A stretch of DNA of 64,000 nt from positions 2,762,001-2,826,000 of the forward strand of contig NZ_CP101462.1 of assembly GCF_024362205.1 (NCBI RefSeq). Reading direction: 5' to 3'. Origin of the DNA: Exiguobacterium aurantiacum (GTDB lineage: Bacteria > Bacillota > Bacilli > Exiguobacteriales > Exiguobacteriaceae). The notes under the pieces are model-generated. The model searched no databases. It was not told the origin of the DNA and was given only the letters and a program-made list of their open reading frames with translations. Shown here one piece after another: positions 63,091 to 64,000 of the stretch; position 1 is the stretch's first letter, and each line of letters begins with the position of its first letter. The position numbers and the translations under genes were made by a program.

Positions 63091-63172
63091 ATTCGTTCTC
63101 CTTTTCAATCGATGCTACGTTCATCGTAGCCGAAAGAGGTGAGGTTTGTCACAGGAGAACGTCATAAAGTCG

Positions 63173-63676
63173 TTACGCTATTTGACGATTTGGTGAACGA
63201 TGCATAACTTTCGTTTCAACGAACTTGCGAAGGAACAATCCATCGACACCGAGTTTACCAGCATTGTATCCAGCGACGAGAATGAGGACCGAGACGATTA
63301 ACATCGTCGGGTTCGTGCTGACCGTTCCTGAGAGCAAGAACGCCATGTTCATAACGAGACCGAAGAAGGCAGCGCTGCGTGTGAGGGCACCAACCAAGAG
63401 GCCGAGACCGACTAGAAACTCCCCGTATGGAATCAACACATCAAATAAGGCCGCGTTCGGGATGGCGAAGTTTTCAAGGAATGCTGCCCACCAACCAGCT
63501 ACAGCTGGGTGGTCGCCCGTGGCGAGGGATGCTGCATTTTGAAGATATCCACCTGATTCGAATCCGCCTGTGATCTTGCCCCAACCTGCTGTGAGCCAGT
63601 GATAGCCGAGCCAGAGACGAAGGACTGTCAAAATACCGGTGGCAATGTTGTGGTTTTGCCAAAATTTTGTGAACAT
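63173..63676 (-). CDS. DoxX-family membrane protein
   Basis: A 167-residue protein with four membrane segments and the DoxX features RLWLGYHWLTAGWGKITGGF and PYGEFLVGLGLLVGALTR. Relatives serve as quinol-oxidase-associated or redox membrane proteins, but the role is unclear. AAAGGAGG precedes the ATG. A CRP/FNR-type palindrome lies upstream. Confidence 0.85.
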   Translation of the reverse strand: MFTKFWQNHNIATGILTVLRLWLGYHWLTAGWGKITGGFESGGYLQNAASLATGDHPAVAGWWAAFLENFAIPNAALFDVLIPYGEFLVGLGLLVGALTRSAAFFGLVMNMAFLLSGTVSTNPTMLIVSVLILVAGYNAGKLGVDGLFLRKFVETKVMHRSPNRQIA

Positions 63677-63714
63677 GATAATTCCTCCTTTGAATGAGTG
63701 AATGATGACTTATA

Positions 63715-63730
63715 TGTGATTACATTCACA
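63715..63730. promoter_or_regulatory. CRP/FNR-type palindrome upstream of the DoxX gene
   Basis: TGTGATTACATTCACA has perfect TGTGA-N6-TCACA arms, 39-54 bp before the start codon, next to a TATAAG-like -10. It suits an Fnr/ArcR-type regulator. The rest of 63677-63838 holds no gene I can support. Confidence 0.55.
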
Positions 63731-63838
63731 ATATACCATCCATGTTCATCTTTTCACATAGGTTAGGACGAGAGTTCACGTTTCGTTCATATGTACGTCA
63801 CAGGTCAGTCACTTTTTGGAAATTGGTCAATTATAAAA

Positions 63839-63857
63839 GACGTCCACGAAGGACGTC
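63839..63857 (-). terminator. Terminator of the partial stress-protein gene
   Basis: Stem GACGTCC / GGACGTC with a 5-nt loop; the reverse strand continues TTTTATAA. Confidence 0.75.
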
Positions 63858-63866
63858 CTTGTTGAT

Positions 63867-64000
63867 TTATAGATTCACTTCTTGAGGTGGTTGACCTTTT
63901 TTATTCATAACGCGCATCGATTGCGGCGCGATTTTTAAGATGACGAGTTTCGGATCATCTGGGCCGTCGAACCAGCCTTCAAGTTTCTCGTTCCATACTT
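63867..64000 (-). CDS. C-terminal end of a pyridoxamine 5'-phosphate oxidase-like (general stress) protein
   Basis: Only the last 44 codons are in the window. The tail WNEKLEGWFDGPDDPKLVIL matches the C-terminal part of small flavin-binding pyridox_ox-like proteins such as Bacillus YdaG (general stress protein 26). The rest, including the flavin-binding region, lies beyond the window. Confidence 0.7.
   Translation of the reverse strand, partial: VWNEKLEGWFDGPDDPKLVILKIAPQSMRVMNKKGQPPQEVNL

Overview
The window looks like chromosome of a Gram-positive firmicute of the Exiguobacterium kind. This is inferred from protein resemblance and was not tested by search. Support comes from Bacillales-type regulation (a T-box leader, guanine and preQ1 riboswitches, cre-like sites, PurR-type boxes), a bacillithiol gene (bshB2), LutABC lactate oxidation, strong AGGAGG ribosome sites, and a GC-rich codon style for this group. 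No rRNA, tRNA, CRISPR array or prophage was seen. Most of the window is densely packed core metabolism. It is interrupted by two almost identical copies of an IS1182-type insertion sequence.

Layout. 1-1803: end of an unknown gene, then the motAB flagellar stator. 1835-3531: IS copy 1. 3565-7483: a lipoamide-dehydrogenase-like flavoenzyme with a DUF1499 protein, and a two-component system. 7605-11345: HAD phosphatase, alpha/beta hydrolase, and an aromatic amino acid hydroxylase behind a T-box. 11427-13373: uracil-DNA glycosylase, azoreductase and its likely MarR regulator. 13533-23199: lipid kinase, acetyltransferase, CBS/ACT protein, pdxK, yojF-bshB2, uppP, an exporter, a PfpI protein, a DNA glycosylase and NhaC. 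23351-25699: preQ1-controlled queCDEF. 25736-31590: VTT membrane protein, small proteins, trmH, and a maltose/glucose-type PTS with an endonuclease/exonuclease/phosphatase-fold protein. 31706-38100: exporter, hydrolase, a purine/pyrimidine permease, RDD and NAD(P)-binding proteins, and guanine-riboswitch xpt-pbuX. 38247-46004: ABC-F, DUF418, ppaC, a LacI regulator, and a second purine permease with PurR-type boxes. 46243-50479: lutABC, then a PadR/DUF4097 pair. 50672-52627: an orphan sensor kinase. 52666-54360: IS copy 2. 54397-64000: glucose dehydrogenase, CorC-type protein, 5'-3' exonuclease, a ring-cleavage-type VOC protein with a divergent HxlR regulator, an S66 peptidase next to a cluster of DnaA boxes, a HTH/helical-repeat regulator divergent from an exporter, DUF3817, DoxX, and the end of a stress-protein-like gene.

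The most striking observation concerns the two IS copies. Each sits in the bidirectional intrinsic terminator between two convergent genes, and the direct repeat each created is the terminator hairpin itself: 30 bp at one site and 33 bp at the other. In both cases the repeat is centred on the hairpin loop and ends exactly one base pair inside the maximal perfect palindrome. Both neighbours therefore keep a terminator hairpin after insertion. The element also has its own hairpins at both ends, one of them a terminator facing into the transposase gene. This suggests target choice by DNA or RNA hairpin structure rather than by sequence.

Other items to look at: perfect palindromes in which two convergent genes share mirror-image last codons and a terminator (queF/VTT and S66/HTH); a tyrosine-type T-box on the aromatic amino acid hydroxylase; four DnaA boxes in 80 bp; twin operators between a HTH regulator and an exporter; and an exporter whose best start runs into a stop after eight codons.
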